IMG/VR virus record: IMGVR_UViG_3300035670_000437
Span: 1-43,615 of that record
Length of the DNA: 43,615 nucleotides
From: a virus
Strand: one strand, 5' to 3'
Of this stretch, positions 1-8,559 are shown piece after piece. How positions within the stretch are numbered: position 1 is the stretch's first letter; each line of letters begins with the position of its first letter. Made by a program: the position numbers and the translations under genes. The notes beneath the pieces are model-generated. The model had not been told where the DNA came from, did no database searches, and saw only the letters and a list, made by a program, of their open reading frames with translations.

Positions 1-1800
1 GTCCATTTTTATAGAGCGAGAACTTAAAAAATCTATTTCGCTGGCATTTAAAAGTATTTTATCTGCCGATACATCGATAGTTCCCCCGCTATTAAGTAAG
101 CTGAAAACACGCCCCCCCGAAGGTGCTACCTCTGTAAAACCTATAAAACCGTCACCTAATCCGGCGGCGCCTGTCCCAACAGCAAACTTATAGTCAGCTA
201 CCGATTTTTCAAACCATATAAGCGCAGGAAATTCGAAAACATTACTTGTTTCGGTAATATCTGTTTCTATCGAGATTCTCGGAACGTTTCCGTTTGTTGT
301 TTTTACGAAAAGTCCAGCATCAACAAGTTCGATGTAAGTATCCGGACCCGTCTCTTTTATCGTACCCCCTTCGATATAACTACCGTAGATATTAACACCG
401 GATAGATCAATAGCGGCCAATGTTCCTGTCGAAATATTACTAGCGTTAAGATTAATGACGTTTAAATCTCCAGCCCCCGCGTCTAATGTTCCGCCCAACA
501 ACCCTGCTGACACTTTCTCTAACGCCCATATCTCGCCAGTCCATCGATATAGCTCCGTCTCACCCATACCTACCGGTTTATACCATAAGTCATTCGTAAC
601 CATTCCGGTAGTAGGTTCCGTCTCACCGCGATATATCTTATTCTTACCGTTAGCTGCCGTTTGCACATACTCGACAACATCCGACTCTGTTCGCTCAATC
701 TTCTTGTTAATTGTGCGGATAGTTGACGCTTGACTTTGCGTGAGCTTGTCGCCTAATTCGACTTTAGTACGCAAGCTGTCGAGGTAATCAATCGCAAGCT
801 TATATATGCGCGTCTTATATTCGATACCGATGTCTTTTCGTATAATCGCCACTTCTTCGCCAAGCTCAACGGGACCAATATCGGCAACAGACGCTTTTAA
901 CTGAACCTTAGGACGAGAAACGTCCGCTAATTCGTCGTATGTCGCTTGTAGCAACGCTGACGCATCTTCTTCGTCAGAAAATTCTACGAAGCCAATGCGT
1001 GGCTCTCCGTCAGGGTAGCCGTATAAAGCCGTCATATCCGGAAGCTCTACGTATTCTTGACCGATAGGCTTATCGACAGGATCACCATTAGCTACCGACC
1101 AGGCAACGTTAGCAAACGTTAGCTTACGTCCGTACCCATCGCCACTTTCTTCGCCTTTACCTCGACCAATAAGTGCCGTATAAAGTTCGCTATGGTTCGA
1201 TTCCCTAACGACTTCTATCAGGTTATTTCCGTAAGTAAATCGCTTACCTTTAAATTCGCTTAGCTTAGCGTAGAAATTAATTCGCTTACTTATAATACGA
1301 TTACCACTAACCTCTACGCTAAACTCGACTTCGCATCCGAATACATCGATAACCTCTCGTAAAGCATCGAGCCTTGACGTATAGTAAAAGTTCATAGTCG
1401 CTAACTTTGAAAAGTTTCCGACATAACCGATGTCCCAATCGATTCCATCCGTTATAGTCGATATAATTGTCGAAAAACTATCATTAACAAAGCGCCGGTC
1501 TTTGATGTATCCTTTCGACTTTAACTCGTCAAAACCGATTTGAATGGCGGTCAAAGACGTAAAATCTACGCCAGTTGCTTCGTCAGTTATCTTATACATA
1601 TAGAATTTATTATCGTTATGTAAATCTTTTACCGCCAAGTAAAACGGCTGTTCGCCAAATTCCGACCACTTACCGTTAGGCACCTCAGACTCCAATACGT
1701 CTGATGCGTTTATTTCGACGGTTCTAACGAGTGATTTAAGCGAATCATTGGCGATAATACCTAATAGTTCTTGCTCATTATTAAAGACATATAACGCCAT
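1..1800 (-). CDS. Tail-tip endopeptidase-like minor structural protein (Tal), C-terminus cut by window edge
   Basis: This frame is open from the ATG at 1800 to the window edge, about 600 codons, so the protein is incomplete. I translated it by hand. The first roughly 370 residues (beginning MALYVFNNEQELLGII) look like the prophage endopeptidase tail/Tal family that forms the tail tip hub under the distal tail protein. Residues from about 375 resemble receptor-binding or tail-fibre connector sequence, with a phrase of the type RGETEPTTGMVTNDLWYKP followed by Gly-rich beta repeats. The ATG overlaps the stop of the distal tail gene (TAATG), implying coupled translation. The position after Dit and the tape measure fits a hub protein that digests wall or contacts the receptor. 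No catalytic residues can be assigned, because the C-terminal part is missing. Confidence 0.8.
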   Translation of the reverse strand, partial: MALYVFNNEQELLGIIANDSLKSLVRTVEINASDVLESEVPNGKWSEFGEQPFYLAVKDLHNDNKFYMYKITDEATGVDFTSLTAIQIGFDELKSKGYIKDRRFVNDSFSTIISTITDGIDWDIGYVGNFSKLATMNFYYTSRLDALREVIDVFGCEVEFSVEVSGNRIISKRINFYAKLSEFKGKRFTYGNNLIEVVRESNHSELYTALIGRGKGEESGDGYGRKLTFANVAWSVANGDPVDKPIGQEYVELPDMTALYGYPDGEPRIGFVEFSDEEDASALLQATYDELADVSRPKVQLKASVADIGPVELGEEVAIIRKDIGIEYKTRIYKLAIDYLDSLRTKVELGDKLTQSQASTIRTINKKIERTESDVVEYVQTAANGKNKIYRGETEPTTGMVTNDLWYKPVGMGETELYRWTGEIWALEKVSAGLLGGTLDAGAGDLNVINLNASNISTGTLAAIDLSGVNIYGSYIEGGTIKETGPDTYIELVDAGLFVKTTNGNVPRISIETDITETSNVFEFPALIWFEKSVADYKFAVGTGAAGLGDGFIGFTEVAPSGGRVFSLLNSGGTIDVSADKILLNASEIDFLSSRSIKMD

Positions 1801-2582
1801 TATAAACGCACCTCCCGATAAGCTAACGTAATAGTGTCGCCAGTATTCGTGGTTACTAACGAGTTACTCTCAATATAGAAATCTTCATAATCACTAGACA
1901 ATCGGAGGTGCTTCGTAATATCCGTTCCATCTCGCGTAATAACGAAAGGATTAAATCCGATAACAACCGTTTGTCCTGCGTTTATCCCTACGTCAATAGT
2001 TATCGACTTCCCTCCGTGGGATACCACTAACTCACTCGTAGCATTAGCGACCTCTATCGAAATATATTCCGGTAATGCGTCATATGGCGACAATTCTAAC
2101 GGTGTTAGCACTGATGTTGTCGCTGTCTTCGTCTTAATGTCGCTGTATTTAAACGGGTCAAAACACGTAAATACTAGCGAAGCTACGACTGTATTGCGCC
2201 CTGTATCCGGCACATCTGCGCTTGTTAGCGACCCTTTAAAGAAGAAGTCCGGATCATCTGCGAACCTTAATTCGTGAATATCTCCGTAAAGTAATTCGTT
2301 AAGTTGCTCGTGATAATGTCGGAATAGTTCCGGTGTAGGCGCTTTTAGTCGATACTTTACCGTAATCTCTCTCGTAGGATATTGACTACGGATATACAGC
2401 GCGCCATTTCTTCCCGGAATAGTTTCGGACGAAACGTCTTTAGCGAGTAATTCTCGGCCACTAACGGATAGCGTTCGGAACCCTTTGACGCACTCGTCAA
2501 GATAGTTTCCGTCTAAAATAAATGCCTCGGAAGGCAAGCGATAGTTGTCGCGGTACCCTCCGAAATCTCTAAAATCATACAT
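1800..2582 (-). CDS. Distal tail protein (Dit, siphovirus tail component)
   Basis: This 260-residue protein matches the sipho-tail/Dit family, whose hexamers close the tail tube and anchor the tip hub. The N-terminal half has the family pattern, with a PGRNGAL-like turn near residue 57 and a run of beta strands after it. A CFDPFKYSD segment near residue 140 marks the junction to the C-terminal galectin-like half. It sits between tape measure and Tal, the expected order. The Shine-Dalgarno GGAGGG is flanked by GCTTA and TAAGC, so it would be shown in the loop of a small hairpin just before the ATG. The family call is firm; the domain boundary is approximate. Confidence 0.88.
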   Translation of the reverse strand: MYDFRDFGGYRDNYRLPSEAFILDGNYLDECVKGFRTLSVSGRELLAKDVSSETIPGRNGALYIRSQYPTREITVKYRLKAPTPELFRHYHEQLNELLYGDIHELRFADDPDFFFKGSLTSADVPDTGRNTVVASLVFTCFDPFKYSDIKTKTATTSVLTPLELSPYDALPEYISIEVANATSELVVSHGGKSITIDVGINAGQTVVIGFNPFVITRDGTDITKHLRLSSDYEDFYIESNSLVTTNTGDTITLAYREVRL

Positions 2583-2592
2583 GCTTACCCTC

Positions 2593-5500
2593 CTAAGCTA
2601 GACTGTATTCCGTTTCGAAATCAGTCGATTTATTCTGTGTTTTCGAGATGTCCTCGACAAATGCTCGATAGTTCCGTCCGCCTAACGTCAAGTTGATGTT
2701 AGCAGGCTGTCTACCGGTGTTTAATTCGTAGTTCAGCGAGCTTGTAGCGCTCATAGAGGCGCCTTTAGCTGCGGTAGATACTTGACGTGACAAATACCCT
2801 CCGTCAAGCTGAGGTACGCTTAGCATACGCCCTAAAGCGTTCTGCACCGGCGCTGTATCATTACTAATCGCTTTACCGATAGTTCCCGCGAAATTAAGCT
2901 TGTGAATGTCTCGTAACGGACCTTCTTTCGCTGGTGAGAACGGGAAGAAGTTTCGAATACCCTTCGCTAGGTTAGATACTTTCGACATTAGCGAAGGCTT
3001 CTTATGGTCGATACCCTTTCCGATTGAGTCGGAAATGTTTTCGCCGGCATTTCGGAATAAGTGTTGATTCTTCGTAAACTCCGACAGCATGTCTTTACGG
3101 ACGATTGTCGATTGTTTTACCGGCAATTTGTTATCGCGCACACCTTTGTAGTATTCGTTCATACTACTGTTGGATGACGCTTTGAAGTCGAATTTTCTTT
3201 TGTTAAATGATTCGAGTACAGATCCGACGGTTCCTTCCGCAGCCTTATTAACATCTCCTGACGCAGATATGCCAGTCTGATATTCTTGAATAGAGTCGTC
3301 AGCTGCTTTACCGAATTTTTTAGATTCTCTTTGGAAAGTTCCGGAAGCCTCTTTCGCTCTTTTCTCAGTCTCCCCGACAAAAGCTCGTCCGGCAGCTACC
3401 ATTGATTCGTAGGCTCCTTTAAAATCTCCCTCCATTAAAGCAGTGAAGTAATCAACAATGTGAGATGCCCAACCGGTCCATCGGGCGGCTATGTCAGCAA
3501 CTCCTATCCAAAAATCTTCCCAATGCTTTGTAGCGTTCTTGTTAGCTTTCTTTAAGTTTTCCTCTTTGTCGTCATAATAGTCAGACCACAGTGTCGACAT
3601 ATCTTTCATCCAGTCATTAGCAACGATTTTCATAGACTCAAAACCGATGTTAAATTCATAACCGCTGTCCTTCATTCCATCGGTAATAAATCCGGGCCAC
3701 GAACTAGTGGATACGCTGAATGTATCACCTAATGAATCAAAAAATCTAGACAAAGAATCACCTAAGTTATCTAATTCAGGAGAAACTCTTTTCCTAGCTT
3801 CTACAACAGGTACGTCAGCGTTTTCTGAAAACCATTCAGCGTTGCTATTCCAAGATTTTTTCACGGAATCCCACATGGTGTCTACGCCTTCTTTGAACCA
3901 GTCAGAGTACTTATACATCAGAATGAATCCGCCAATAACCACAGCAATAACAGCGCCCCAAACGCCTAACGAACCGGTTAGTCCACCTAGCGCCTTCATA
4001 GCGCCAACGCCTACGGTCATATTTTTAAGCGCCTTAAATCCTTTAGTAAGCTTATCTACTGACGAGGTTGTTCCAGAAGCAACTTTAGTAATACCTTTGA
4101 TTGATGCAGAAATAGCTACGAAATATCCGATAAACTCGACTAGCTCCGGATTTGCTTTTAAGAAGTCCGCTAATGACCTCAGTGCTTTATCCAAGACTTC
4201 CGCAGTCTTTTCGATAGCAGGCTTTAAGGTTTCCGATAGTATGTGCGCCATTGTAGCGAATACTTCCGCGATAGGTTCGATAACACCTAACGCTGACATA
4301 AAGATGTCTTCTACGCTGGCCCAAATGCCTTTAACGTTATCCCGAAAATCTTCGTTTTCTTTCCATAAGTCTACGATAGCATCTACGGCACCCCATACGA
4401 CAACCGCAACTACACCGAAATGGTCTTTAGCGAACGTTGCCATCTTACCTAGACCACTGAATAACCCCGGTAAGGCTCCTGTCCGCGTAGCTAACGTTTT
4501 CATTAGCGTTGATACAGAACCTACGGCAGCACCAATCTCTCCGATACCAGTAACGACAAAGCCGACAACTGTACCGATAGTAGCTAGGGCTGTTACAGCA
4601 CCTCCGATAGCAATCGCCCATAACGTGAAGTTGGCGATAGAGTCAAGTAAATCAGGGTCGGCGTCCTCGAGCTTCTCAACGAAATCCTCGATACCGTTGA
4701 TTACCGGCGTAAGCTTATCCATAATCTCGCCTAATATCGGCATGAACACGCGGCCTACCGTAGCTGTAAGTGATTCAAACGAGTTCTTTAGCATTTGTAG
4801 TCGTGAGTCAAACGTTTGATAACGTTTTTCCGCTTCTTCAGATAATGCCGTACCGTCTCTAAACCCTTCCGCAGACTTATCTAAAGCATCCGATAAATCT
4901 TCGTGAGAAAGCGCTAAGGCTTTCAAAGTATCTTTCTGACGAATAGCGTTGATTCCGAGATTACTAAGTATCTCGTCGACATTTCCTCCGCTTTCATGTA
5001 CGTCATTAAGTCCGGATAAGAACGTAGTCAAAGCGCCGGCAGCATCGTTTTCCCATGCGTCAGCAAACTCATCTACCGACATTCCTGCGACTTTAGCGAA
5101 GCCTTCCGCTTCTTCTCCACCATTCTTCATCGCTGTTGTTATCTTAGACATCGTAGTAGACATCGCTGTACCACCACGTTCGGCTGCGATACCAACGTTA
5201 CTCATAGCGGCTGATAGCGCTAATACGTCCGCTTCGGTCATACCCGTCATTTTACCGGCACTAGCAAGTCTTAGCGCCATACTTGAGATTTCTGATTCGG
5301 AAGTAGCGAAGTTATTACCTAGAACAACCATCGCTGAACCGAGCTTATCGACTTGATCCAACGGCATATCCATAATGTTCGCTAATCGTGCCATTTCTTG
5401 TGCAGCTTGTTCCGAACCTAAGTTGGTTGCTACGCCCATATTAATAGCGGCTTCCGCAAACTTTTCTACGTCCTTGAGACCGACCCCTAGTCGACCTGCA

Positions 5501-5931
5501 TCAGCCATAGCTGTCGCAATTTCTTCGAAACTAGCGGGCAATCTCTTAGACATGTCGTATGCTTTCTGTTCTAACGCATCATACTCGTCTTGAGTGGCGT
5601 CTAATACTTTTGTCACTTCGGCAAAAGCGGATTCGTGAGCCTTTGCTACGGACACTGTGTATCCAATAGTCCCAGCAAGCGATGCCGTAAGAACACCGGA
5701 AGCTGTCGCTATATTTCGACTTGCGTTCGTAATATTCTGTCCTGCGCTCGTCCACTGCTGAGACGTCGATACTATTGAACCATTAGCTTTATTAAATGCG
5801 TCGGGGACGCCTTTACCGACACCCTCGATGCTCCTTTTCATCTTTTCGGTAGCATGTTTTACTCGGCCAAGTTCGTTTATCATCGAACCTGCTCCGTGAA
5901 GTTTCATATTACCTATAATATTAAATGCCAT
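2593..5931 (-). CDS. Tail tape measure protein
   Basis: At 1112 residues this is the longest gene here, and it sits between the tail assembly chaperones and Dit, as tape measures do. Residues from about 100 to 330 fit the TP901-type minor tail domain (AGRLGVGLKDVEKFAEAA, then a MGVATNLGSEQAAQEMARL region). Hydrophobic segments near 430-470, 505-522 and 655-680 could insert in the membrane during DNA ejection. The rest is Ala/Lys-rich and helix-prone. From the usual rule of about 0.15 nm per residue, I infer a tail near 165 nm. The start has GGAGGGG upstream and lies 4 bases after the chaperone gene. Long antisense frames over this gene are shadows of its codon bias. Confidence 0.95.
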   Translation of the reverse strand: MAFNIIGNMKLHGAGSMINELGRVKHATEKMKRSIEGVGKGVPDAFNKANGSIVSTSQQWTSAGQNITNASRNIATASGVLTASLAGTIGYTVSVAKAHESAFAEVTKVLDATQDEYDALEQKAYDMSKRLPASFEEIATAMADAGRLGVGLKDVEKFAEAAINMGVATNLGSEQAAQEMARLANIMDMPLDQVDKLGSAMVVLGNNFATSESEISSMALRLASAGKMTGMTEADVLALSAAMSNVGIAAERGGTAMSTTMSKITTAMKNGGEEAEGFAKVAGMSVDEFADAWENDAAGALTTFLSGLNDVHESGGNVDEILSNLGINAIRQKDTLKALALSHEDLSDALDKSAEGFRDGTALSEEAEKRYQTFDSRLQMLKNSFESLTATVGRVFMPILGEIMDKLTPVINGIEDFVEKLEDADPDLLDSIANFTLWAIAIGGAVTALATIGTVVGFVVTGIGEIGAAVGSVSTLMKTLATRTGALPGLFSGLGKMATFAKDHFGVVAVVVWGAVDAIVDLWKENEDFRDNVKGIWASVEDIFMSALGVIEPIAEVFATMAHILSETLKPAIEKTAEVLDKALRSLADFLKANPELVEFIGYFVAISASIKGITKVASGTTSSVDKLTKGFKALKNMTVGVGAMKALGGLTGSLGVWGAVIAVVIGGFILMYKYSDWFKEGVDTMWDSVKKSWNSNAEWFSENADVPVVEARKRVSPELDNLGDSLSRFFDSLGDTFSVSTSSWPGFITDGMKDSGYEFNIGFESMKIVANDWMKDMSTLWSDYYDDKEENLKKANKNATKHWEDFWIGVADIAARWTGWASHIVDYFTALMEGDFKGAYESMVAAGRAFVGETEKRAKEASGTFQRESKKFGKAADDSIQEYQTGISASGDVNKAAEGTVGSVLESFNKRKFDFKASSNSSMNEYYKGVRDNKLPVKQSTIVRKDMLSEFTKNQHLFRNAGENISDSIGKGIDHKKPSLMSKVSNLAKGIRNFFPFSPAKEGPLRDIHKLNFAGTIGKAISNDTAPVQNALGRMLSVPQLDGGYLSRQVSTAAKGASMSATSSLNYELNTGRQPANINLTLGGRNYRAFVEDISKTQNKSTDFETEYSLA

Positions 5932-5935
5932 TTAA

Positions 5936-6271
5936 TTACCCCCCTCCATTCAACAGACGTTCGGCTTCTGCTACAGAGTTTCTGAATCTTTCAACCATAT
6001 GCTTATCTATATGTTTCTCTTTAAAGGATTCCTCTACTTGTTTTATTACTTTGTCGTAATCGAAGAAGTCTTTGTACTCCTTAAACTTACTTCGCCCCTT
6101 AGCGTCAGTAGATTTTACGGATTGATTTATCCAAGCCTGCAAGTGTTGACTGTTCTGTCTATCAACTTCGCTAAGGCTGTATCCCTTTATTAAAGAACTG
6201 TATTCTCTCGGAGTCATTTCATATATCCGTTGCATATCGGTTATTTTCAAATATCTTGAGCAGTTAGTCAC
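5936..6271 (-). CDS. Tail assembly chaperone, T-like downstream half (probable frameshift product)
   Basis: This 111-residue ORF has a GTG as its only plausible start and no ribosome binding site near it: an AAGGAG lies 22 bases away. The same frame stays open upstream to 6364, overlapping the last 52 bases of the G-like gene in the -1 frame. That is the layout of siphophage G/GT chaperones, where ribosomal frameshifting adds a T domain that recruits tape measure protein. The sequence itself is Lys/Glu-rich and helical (a KEYKDFFDYDKVIKQVEESF segment) and is not one I recognise by family. The call therefore rests on position, missing SD and open frame. The product is probably mostly made as a G-T fusion rather than alone. 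Confidence 0.72.
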   Translation of the reverse strand: MTNCSRYLKITDMQRIYEMTPREYSSLIKGYSLSEVDRQNSQHLQAWINQSVKSTDAKGRSKFKEYKDFFDYDKVIKQVEESFKEKHIDKHMVERFRNSVAEAERLLNGGG

Positions 6272-6312
6272 GACGTCGTTAAATGTAAAAGGCTCCTTAG
6301 GAATTTTATCGG

Positions 6313-6678
6313 CTATTTCTTCGCTTTCGACTTCGGCTCCACTACGTGAGTGTAAAACCCCGATTCACGTAAGCCTTCGATACAATCTTCGGAAACGGCT
6401 TGTAAGCCTCTTTCAGCCGCAAGTTCTTCGACAGCCTCAATAACATCGTCTTTTGTCGGACGCTTCTTCAAGTAGTTGAGTCCTTCGTTATAGAAGTTGA
6501 TAACCGCCTCAAAGTTAGCCATCGATAAGTAGCTGTATAAGAACGATACGCCTACGCCTAATTCTACGTTATGCCCGTCGCCTAAGTCTTGCTTAATCGT
6601 ATATGCCTTGTCTAACGCGTTAGAAAATTTGTATCCGAGTTTTAATTCGTAAGTTTCGCCTTTGATTTCGATGTTCAT
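6313..6678 (-). CDS. Tail assembly chaperone, G-like
   Basis: This 121-residue protein follows the major tail gene and precedes the tape measure, and resembles Gram-positive phage tail assembly chaperones (the Phage_TAC families). Such proteins coat the tape measure during tail assembly and are absent from the virion. The N-terminus (MNIEIKGETYELKLGYKF, then LDKAY) is typical of the group, and the C-terminus is a basic SKAKK. The start has GGAGGT 7 bases upstream. The gene is separated from the major tail gene by a terminator, which would lower its expression relative to the abundant tube protein. The last 17 codons overlap an open -1 frame that continues into the next ORF. Confidence 0.8.
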   Translation of the reverse strand: MNIEIKGETYELKLGYKFSNALDKAYTIKQDLGDGHNVELGVGVSFLYSYLSMANFEAVINFYNEGLNYLKKRPTKDDVIEAVEELAAERGLQAVSEDCIEGLRESGFYTHVVEPKSKAKK

Positions 6679-6726
6679 AATTTACCTCCACCGTTTCAGT
6701 TCCGTCGAACATAGATTATCCGGTTA

Positions 6727-6767
6727 TAAATAAAAATAAGGCGGCATATCACCGTTAATATACCGCC
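6727..6767 (-). terminator. Rho-independent terminator after the major tail gene
   Basis: In minus-sense RNA, GGCGGTATAT pairs with ATATGCCGCC around an 8-base loop with one mismatch. A T-rich run (TTATTTTTATTTA) follows. It lies between the major tail gene and the chaperone gene, where partial termination would keep tube protein in excess over chaperone and tape measure. Confidence 0.85.
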
Positions 6768-6787
6768 TGTTTCGTTGTTATTATTTC

Positions 6788-7306
6788 TTACGGAGTAACA
6801 GGCGCCGCTAAAGCACCGAAGTCTTGGAACGCATATTGAATAGCGTTGTATTGAGCCGGAGTTAACGTTACTTCGCCTTTTTGCGGCGTTAGGTTAATTT
6901 GGAATGTCGTAGACAATTCCGCATACCCTTCGCTATCGTTCGATACCTCAAACGATTCTAGCTGTCCTTGTGCGTATGTAGCTGCGTAAGTGCCTGCACT
7001 TGATTCTTCGGTAATATCGACTTCCCACATCTGTAAGACTTCGTTACTATCGAAAGCCGATTCTAGTAGTTCGTAAGTAGCGTCACCTTTAGCGACATAA
7101 GCCGTTAAATCGACACTAGCGTTGATGTTGTCGTTCATTTCTTTAAGCGTACCATCTTTCGTCACTTCCTCGATAAGTTCACGCTCTTTAGTTAATGTGT
7201 GTTCTGTTTGAAACGCTAAACGGAGTAAGTTGCCGTCTGTTTCAACGTCATCCAACGCTTGGAAAAACAGAACTTTCTTCTGACCTTTAGTTGGTTTAAT
7301 AGCCAT
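6788..7306 (-). CDS. Major tail tube protein (TP901-1/phi13 type)
   Basis: The 172-residue product resembles the phi13/TP901-1 major tail protein family, the ring-forming subunit of the long tail tube. Supporting features are the N-terminus (GQKKVLFFQALDD), the acidic segment TEHTLTKERELIEEVTKDGT typical of this family near residues 34-53, and the predicted beta-rich body. It lies between the tail completion gene and the chaperones, as expected, and is followed by its own terminator. An AGGAGG precedes the ATG. The C-terminal part (after about 145) may be a short surface extension. Confidence 0.87.
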   Translation of the reverse strand: MAIKPTKGQKKVLFFQALDDVETDGNLLRLAFQTEHTLTKERELIEEVTKDGTLKEMNDNINASVDLTAYVAKGDATYELLESAFDSNEVLQMWEVDITEESSAGTYAATYAQGQLESFEVSNDSEGYAELSTTFQINLTPQKGEVTLTPAQYNAIQYAFQDFGALAAPVTP

Positions 7307-7316
7307 GAAAACCCTC

Positions 7317-7748
7317 CTAATATTTTATGTGTGCTATATTTATTCTATAATCGATATAAACGCGGTGGTGAACCGACTCCCTTTGGAAGTCTCCGCCTTC
7401 AATCTGTTGCTCGTTAAAAATACCGTCAAACTGTATCTTGCCAATTTCGGCGCCACTATCGTTCAATAGCGGAATCTCATTAAGCATGATAAACGATTTT
7501 ACATCGCGATACAGAGTATTTAGACCCCGTATAGTGTCGTGATGCAGTCCGAGGGTAATCGTCATATCCTGCATTGATAAATCGCCAAGCTTCGTTCTCT
7601 CCTCGATACCGCCGTCAGTAAAGCGTAAGGTGATACGAGGGAACTCCTTAGGTAATTCGATTCCGTGGTGCATGATGTCGGTATGGACGTTGAATTGATT
7701 CATAAGCGCGAGTCTATACGACCATAGAACGTTAAAATACGTAATCAT
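7317..7748 (-). CDS. Tail terminator/completion protein
   Basis: A 143-residue protein directly upstream of the major tail gene, the usual site of the tail terminator that caps the tube before joining to the head. I infer the role mainly from synteny. The sequence has an N-terminal helix and a beta-rich C-terminus ending in VHHRVYIDYRINIAHIKY, compatible with the ring-forming terminator fold, but there is no diagnostic motif. The ATG overlaps the end of the preceding gene by 4 bases and has AGGTGAG upstream. Confidence 0.65.
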   Translation of the reverse strand: MITYFNVLWSYRLALMNQFNVHTDIMHHGIELPKEFPRITLRFTDGGIEERTKLGDLSMQDMTITLGLHHDTIRGLNTLYRDVKSFIMLNEIPLLNDSGAEIGKIQFDGIFNEQQIEGGDFQRESVHHRVYIDYRINIAHIKY

Positions 7749-8107
7749 ATTCGCTCACCTAACTCTTTCTCGACAGCCTTTTCTAGCGTCTTTTCTAGCG
7801 TTGCCATATGCTTAGTGACAAAGCCTGCTTTAGAACGGTGTTCATAATTCTGTCGCCATAGATACGGCATTTCTTCATCATCAAACGCAAGCGCCCAGTT
7901 AAGTTCGCCCAGTCTTTCGTTAGAGAACATTAGAGTATCTCGAAGTAGTCCCGTAAGAACAGGCGCATCTCTCGCCATTCTATCGGAATAGTCTTCGCCA
8001 ACATTTTCCATAACCGCCTCTAAGTCGTCATCAAGTCCGTCAAAGTCGTTAACCAGTTCGAGAAGTTCGCTAATGTCGATGTCAAAGTCGAAGTTAATGC
8101 GCGCCAT
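7745..8107 (-). CDS. HK97 gp10-like head-tail/tail component
   Basis: This 120-residue protein fits the HK97 gp10-like family found between connector and tail terminator genes. The typical pattern is present: an acidic helical N-terminus, then RMARDAPVLTGLLRDTL near residues 43-59 (the family's P-V-x-T-G-x-L-R turn), then a C-terminal helix of the type KHMATLEKTLEKAVEKEL. Members help join head to tail. The gene overlaps both neighbours by one to four bases, so it is translationally coupled in the structural operon. Confidence 0.75.
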   Translation of the reverse strand: MARINFDFDIDISELLELVNDFDGLDDDLEAVMENVGEDYSDRMARDAPVLTGLLRDTLMFSNERLGELNWALAFDDEEMPYLWRQNYEHRSKAGFVTKHMATLEKTLEKAVEKELGERI

Positions 8108-8559
8108 TATAACGCCCTCTTAGCGAGAATTTCTACGCGATTAATTCGTCCTAACCCTTTTCGGTCAGTACCGACGACAACGTATTCTTCTCCGTCATAG
8201 TCTACGGTTTTAATCATATCGAGAAATTCCGTATCTGTCATGTCACCATAAGACACTTTAAGCGAATTAACTTCGTCCATGCTTACCGACATCCATAGGT
8301 CGCCTTCTATGTCGGCACTAGCGTAGTCTTCGTCTCTATTACGATAGTTTCTTTCGCCAATCGTTCGAGAAGACCTTTCGGTAACTACCGCTTGGACCTC
8401 GTAGCTGTCGTTAGGCAAAGTAACTTTTTCGCCTGTTAACGGGTCATCGATAGTTCCCGGACTAATATTCAAGTAAATCGGTTCGGTGCGCTCTTGTATG
8501 ACTTCATTACGCCAAACAACGATGTTCTCGACGTCTTTACGCGTTAAGTAGCCTTTCAT
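8107..8559 (-). CDS. Head-tail connector/adaptor protein (start revised)
   Basis: I place the start at the ATG at 8559. It has GAAGGGGTG about 6 bases upstream and forms an ATGA overlap with the stop of the minor head gene. A longer reading from 8613 would overlap that gene by 58 bases and has no such site. The product is 150 residues, beginning MKGYLTRKDVEN. Position between minor head protein and gp10-like protein suggests a head completion or stopper protein. The middle carries a segment typical of small head-closure proteins (VVTERSSRTIGERNYRNRD), but I do not recognise a named family with certainty. Confidence 0.65.
   Translation of the reverse strand: MKGYLTRKDVENIVVWRNEVIQERTEPIYLNISPGTIDDPLTGEKVTLPNDSYEVQAVVTERSSRTIGERNYRNRDEDYASADIEGDLWMSVSMDEVNSLKVSYGDMTDTEFLDMIKTVDYDGEEYVVVGTDRKGLGRINRVEILAKRAL

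Noticed and set aside
3707-4819. A 370-codon open frame on the plus strand
   Set aside because: It lies wholly antisense to the tape measure gene, is Ser/Thr/Pro-rich from complement of the real codons, and has no ribosome binding site. Other plus-strand frames over genes are the same kind of shadow.
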